From contig LR746276.1 of the NCBI GenBank assembly GCA_902729315.2, positions 5,582,669-5,646,668 on the forward strand: 64,000 bases of DNA. Reading direction: 5' to 3'. Position 1 is the stretch's first letter. Each line of letters starts with the position of its first letter. Source of the DNA: Spirodela intermedia. Lineage: Eukaryota > Streptophyta > Magnoliopsida > Alismatales > Araceae. Below, one piece after another: positions 63,935-64,000 of the stretch. The notes under the pieces are model-generated. The model was not told the DNA's origin. It saw only the letters and a list, made by a program, of their open reading frames with translations, and made no database searches. Both the position numbers and the translations under genes were made by a program.

Positions 63935-63942
63935 TATAAATA
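63935..63942 (+). promoter_or_regulatory. TATA box of a gene starting beyond the window
   Basis: TATAAATA in CTGCTATAAATACCAC, followed by a pyrimidine-rich leader (CTCTCCTCATCAGCAG) to the window end, looks like a plant core promoter plus 5' UTR. The coding region is not included. Confidence 0.6.
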
Positions 63943-64000
63943 CCACTCCCCTCCGGCTTCTCTCCTCATCAGCAGCTATTCCTCCGAGAGCGGAAGGAGA

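Noticed and set aside
63185-63946. ORFs of 96-128 aa near the right end
   Set aside because: They run through GA/CT tracts and a poly-C run; the region more likely is promoter or leader of the gene whose TATA box lies at 63935.

Overview
The window is plant nuclear DNA. Every recognisable gene is an angiosperm housekeeping or regulatory gene with short GT-AG introns, GC-rich first exons and AT-rich introns. Long (GA)n/(CT)n tracts are everywhere. The strong GC contrast between exons and introns would fit a non-grass monocot or an early-diverging angiosperm, but the sequence does not fix the species.

Layout, left to right. 1-3691 (+): 3' part of a WDR55-type WD40 gene. 5223-10835 (-): SWI3B, a SWI/SNF chromatin-remodelling subunit. 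It is head-to-head with CDKB2 (11245-13438, +), a G2/M cyclin-dependent kinase; the shared 409-bp promoter carries a perfect MSA mitotic element. 15235-16065 (+): U2AF35 splicing factor, intronless CDS with a 5'-UTR intron. 19107-22136 (-): mitochondrial HSP70. 22969-31276 (+): PFP alpha subunit in 19 exons. 31720-38500: a GA-rich minisatellite array split by an old, non-coding LTR retrotransposon. 38793-41347 (+): small conserved membrane protein of unknown function. 41624-54975: a rearranged, partly tandem-duplicated block with two families of candidate secreted-peptide genes and a captured NB-LRR fragment. 55307-55660 (-): small basic protein. 57802-59901 (+): PP7 phosphatase. 60383-60613 (+): CP12-3-like domain whose N-terminus is not in frame. 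63935 onward: TATA box of a gene that begins beyond the window.

The gene set mixes cell-cycle, chromatin, splicing, mitochondrial and chloroplast or cytosolic carbon-metabolism functions; it is not a functional cluster. From memory, CDKB2, PFP-alpha and CP12-3 are also close neighbours on Arabidopsis chromosome 1, so part of the order looks like retained ancestral synteny.

The most novel part is 42.1-54.2 kb. A unit of about 4.5-6 kb holds two unrelated small secreted-peptide-type genes and is present twice. Inside the duplication there is a further 1.09-kb tandem copy, a local inversion that breaks one peptide copy, and a resistance-gene N-terminus inserted into the intron of another. All gene models were built by hand from splice signals, reading phase and remembered family sequences; no alignment was run.
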